Source of the DNA: Rhodeus uyekii
Taxonomy: Eukaryota > Chordata > Actinopteri > Cypriniformes > Acheilognathidae
DNA: 64,000 nt
Reading direction: 5' to 3'
Assembly (NCBI GenBank): GCA_037043235.1
Contig: JAWRVZ010000025.1
Span: 3,299,001-3,363,000 of the forward strand
Each line of letters opens with the position of its first letter. The first letter of the stretch is position 1. The translations under genes and the position numbers were made by a program. Shown here one piece after another: positions 60,850-64,000 of this stretch. The notes beneath the pieces were generated by a model. That model made no database searches. It saw only the letters and a program-made list of their open reading frames with translations, and was not told the DNA's origin.

Positions 60850-62797
60850 GTAGGACCTCACATTGCATGCATGCTACTTTTATCCAATTTAAACTGACTT
60901 TATAGTTATTTTATTCAGTTTCTCACCTAAACAAGGTAAGTACTCTTATTGGTCAATGTTTCAGGGATACTCTTTCCCAATCCAAACAAAAACATAGATG
61001 TAATGAATATTCCTGAGACATTGTAATCTCCTGGGATATTTGAAATAATTACAATCCATTTTCTTAATATGGATTATTAAATTCTTTCTCAAGCAAGTAT
61101 ATTGGCAACAGTAATGCCATGTTGTCTAACTAAAGGCAGTGACTTGACCTAACTTTAAGGTGTTTGAAAATGATCAAACTTTGTTGGTGTGTAATTTGTA
61201 ATTGTCTTTCTCTCAAATCTTCATATTTACTTAATCCTTATTCAAATATCCACAACTTTTTTGCAATTTAAAAAAATAATAATATTGTATTTACATACTC
61301 CATTGAGACTTGTAGTTGGCAATGTATATTTTTTTTCTTCAAATGTCGCTGGCAGAACTGATCTCTGAGTTTGTTACATTTAATAAAATGTAAGTTAAGC
61401 TTTAAAAATTGCACAATGTTAGCGAAAACATGTTTCACATACATTGCGCTTTTACCATCACTAATTGTTTTAAACTTTGCAACTAAGATGTGTATGTGTA
61501 TCGAGAACTCCTACAACGGTACACAGTGACGCTCACGTCACATATGACCAATTAAGCGCATCCAACTCCAGCAGCAGTAACCTTGTATTAATTATAAACT
61601 CTTTTTATAGAACACATAATATTTGTAACCAGTATTAAACAATAATGAAAATAATTACATGGAAATACGTCAGATATAACCATTAAAGTATCAATCACAA
61701 AAAAAAGACAATATAATATCTATTACAATTGTAGTGACAATTATTCAACATTCACTATTCAACATGTCATGTAACCTTCACAGCAGAATTTTTAGTTACG
61801 GTGTGTTGAGTGTATAGATAAAGCACAACAGTATTATTATGGTATGAAGTGAATCTGTTCAAGTGTTTTGTGAAGTCTCCATTTTCAACTCAAACAGTGT
61901 TATGGATTCACTTAAATGTAGCGTATAAGCATAAGAATGCAAGTTGGCTAGTTAAGCTTCAGACTTTTGATGTCTTAGAGCATTTTTGTGCAGTGACGTT
62001 TATCCCATGATATAGCTGTTTTGTGTAAATCATCTTTTATCTAGCCAAATATTAAACAGCTTCACAATTTGAATGCTCTTCAAACAGAAATACACCTGTA
62101 GTGTATATCCTGCTTGTAATTTAATTCCCTAAAACAGACGTTTTGCTGTAGGACTTGAGATTCGGTGCAAGACTGAAAGCATCTCAATTTTATCTTGTAT
62201 GGAGCTCTACACTGCTCTGCACTATTGTCCTTGTGGCTTGTATTAAAATAGGTCTTACAGTAGAATCATTAATTCAGTGAAACTACTTTTGGTGGTGGTA
62301 TTTTTTATTATTTTTTTGTAAGTGTGCAAAAACCTAAACCAAATGACAACCTTGCCAGAAAGACCAACTTGCATTATGTTGATAAAATAACTAACTTTTA
62401 ATTAGGTTTTTTGTAGCAAACTGGAATTACAGTAAAAATGTAGCAACTGTGTGGATATTGTAAGAAAGCAATGATGAAGAGATGATGGTTCTTGGCATTA
62501 AAAAATGGAGATTGTGAAGCTTATAGAACTGAATGACGGCTAACAAAATGGGCAGTTAAGCTTGACTATATTTGAAATGGTTACTTCACTCTTTTTTTAT
62601 GCTGGGTTCAGACTACACAATATCATTCATAAAAGACAATGGGGTTTGGGGTTGACCCTCAATCGCTTCATCTTGTAAAGTGTCACAGTGGACAACCGAA
62701 GCCATATTTTTTCAGTTCTCCACTGAGAAAAGGGTGAAGGGGCACGAGGGGCAATAAATTCTCATTTAATAATTTACACCGCAACATTCTGATTACC

Positions 62798-62955
62798 TTT
62801 TACATTTATGCATTTGGCAGACGCTTTTATCCAAAGCGACTTGCATTGAATTCAAGGAGAACATTGAATTGGTTATTGCTTTCCTTGGGATCGAACCCAT
62901 TACCTTGGTATTGTAAACACCAATGCTCTACTGATTGAGCTACAGGAAAGTAATA
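62798..62955 (-). mobile_element. tRNA-derived SINE with 7-bp target duplication
   Basis: Reading the minus strand from 62955: a head with A box-like tagctcaatcagtagagc and B box gggttcgatcccaa (RNA polymerase III internal promoter), then a body and the tail gcaagtcgctttggataaaagcgtctgcc. GATTACC flanks both sides (62791-62797 and 62956-62962). The matching uninterrupted site is present at 63874-63895. Partial copies of the tail are at 10766, 22333 and 42094. Confidence 0.9.
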
Positions 62956-62997
62956 GATTACCAGTCTATTAAGGCTTGAGCGAGCATTAACTTGTGT

Positions 62998-63510
62998 AAG
63001 ACGAACAAGATTGGCAGAGACTATTCATGCCAGGCTGTTCCTGAGACGTATCAGGCTGTGATGAATTGTCTTAATGCACATCTCCAGAGACACAACTCAA
63101 CCTCACTTTTGCTTTTCTCTCTGTTCACCCCCTCTTCCCCCATCTCTTCTCTTCAAATGGTGAAATGGTCTAAAACTCACCCAACAGTCCATTTGGTTTG
63201 TGAAAAATTATCATACAATGTTATACATGTTTGGTATCCTTTGAAATCATTTGAAATGTCTAAGTGTGACTGATACAAAGGTCTTAGTTCCATAAGAAGC
63301 AAACCAAAAAGTGTTAAAGGTTAAAAAGCTTAGAAATGTCTGGCTTATTCATTGGGATGGGTTTGTCCCTCCCAGGGTCTTTCATGCTAATTACCGTCTG
63401 TTCTCAATAACCAAAAGGTCCATTGTTAACTCTGGTTTACATTTGAAAGCGGTGCCTGTCCTAGTCTGGATATTTAATGGAAAGTTTGAAGATGCTCAAG
63501 GCTCTCTCTT
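62998..63510 (+). repeat. Repeat copy 2 (see 47024-47545)
   Basis: Closely matches the segment following the Gypsy remnant, with small indels (for example a missing 'atgctggacatataacac' stretch and an extra 'atcatttgaa'). No retroelement coding domains flank it here. Located in the ylpm1 3' intron. Confidence 0.75.
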
Positions 63511-64000
63511 TTAGTGGCCGGAGGGTTTCATAATGTTGAAGTGTACCACAGACCAAGATCAGCCGGTAATGTTGAGTGCCCCCTAGAAGGAGAATGGAAC
63601 TAGGGTATAAAGAGTAACGAGTTTGATAGAGTAATCAAATGTCTATTTGCCTAATGTCTAACTATTAAACAAATGACCTATGAACAATTGGCTTTCTAAA
63701 CTAAATTCGTGGTCATATTTAAACATGGAGTCAGATAAAAAACGAATGGGAATTTACCACGACTGAAAAGACTGAATGCGCATTGATCTTTCACTCTCTC
63801 GTCGGAAATAGTCATTGGACTGAGTGAGCAGGCCTTACACTTACTTGGATGGTTAAATGAGAATCAAACCCGCAACATTCTGATTACCAGTCTATCAAGG
63901 CTTGAGCAAGCACTAACTTGAACGGTTAAATGCCGAAGACAAATTCTGAGTATGGGATACCACTCACTTGTTATGAGTTCCATCACATCTGTGGTGTTGA

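Larger units (their letters stand above)
60850..64000 (+). other. Start of a long ylpm1 intron, runs off the window
   Basis: After the exon 17 donor (CTG|gtagga) no further family-matching exon appears before 64000, so this intron is at least 3.15 kb. It holds AT-rich sequence to about 62700, then the SINE (62798-62955) and retroelement-related repeats (62740-63510 and 63855-63930). Confidence 0.6.

Noticed and set aside
60958..60999. ag|GGATAC after exon 17 of ylpm1, giving GY as in the next human exon
   Set aside because: Only the first two residues agree; the frame then stops within about ten codons and nothing resembling PKSKWEMD follows, so it is probably chance.
62880..62948. tRNA gene on the minus strand (A and B box present)
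   Set aside because: It is the head of a SINE: it lacks a proper acceptor stem and is flanked by the SINE tail and a target duplication.

Overview
This window is vertebrate nuclear DNA, almost certainly from a teleost fish and probably a cyprinid. The genes have many short exons with GT/AG borders, and the introns and spacers are AT-rich. The repeats are typical of fish: Tc1/mariner, hAT-type elements, a tRNA-derived SINE, Ty3/Gypsy remnants and (TA)n/(TG)n tracts. There is no bacterial, operon-like or CRISPR structure. All gene models below were built by hand, matching exon phases and comparing the proteins with remembered families. No alignment was run.

Layout. 1-3400 is a repeat-rich spacer. 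4603-8263 (minus) is a complete six-exon cytosolic 5'-nucleotidase IA gene (nt5c1a). 11655-26803 (plus) is synaptotagmin-14 (syt14): a short first exon, a transmembrane exon, a linker and two C2 domains. A large second candidate first exon (17431-18298) lies inside the gene and fits in phase onto the shared exons. 32016-38254 (minus) is the five-exon two-pore K+ channel kcnk5 (TASK-2). 40781-43507 (minus) is a short, divergent four-exon Fos-family bZIP gene. 44680-47030 is a decayed Ty3/Gypsy retrotransposon. From 50441 (plus) the window holds 17 exons of ylpm1, an RNA-associated proline/arginine-rich protein with a C-terminal P-loop kinase-like domain. Its last exons lie beyond 64000.

The five genes are unrelated in pathway: nucleotide metabolism, membrane trafficking, K+ conductance, AP-1 type transcription and nuclear RNA-associated regulation. 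A Fos-type gene next to ylpm1 recalls the human 14q24 region, where FOS and YLPM1 are near neighbours, so this block may be an ohnologous fragment of it.

The most useful leads are: the alternative soluble N-terminus of syt14; loss of the TASK-2 intracellular pH-sensing lysine in kcnk5; a GC-AG first intron in ylpm1; a 50-bp near-identical copy of a ylpm1 coding exon inside its own intron 1; degenerate tandem copies of the kcnk5 coding end in its 3' flank; and a SINE insertion whose target duplication and paralogous empty site are both visible. I found no convincing wholly new biological system. The syt14 alternative exon is the closest candidate.
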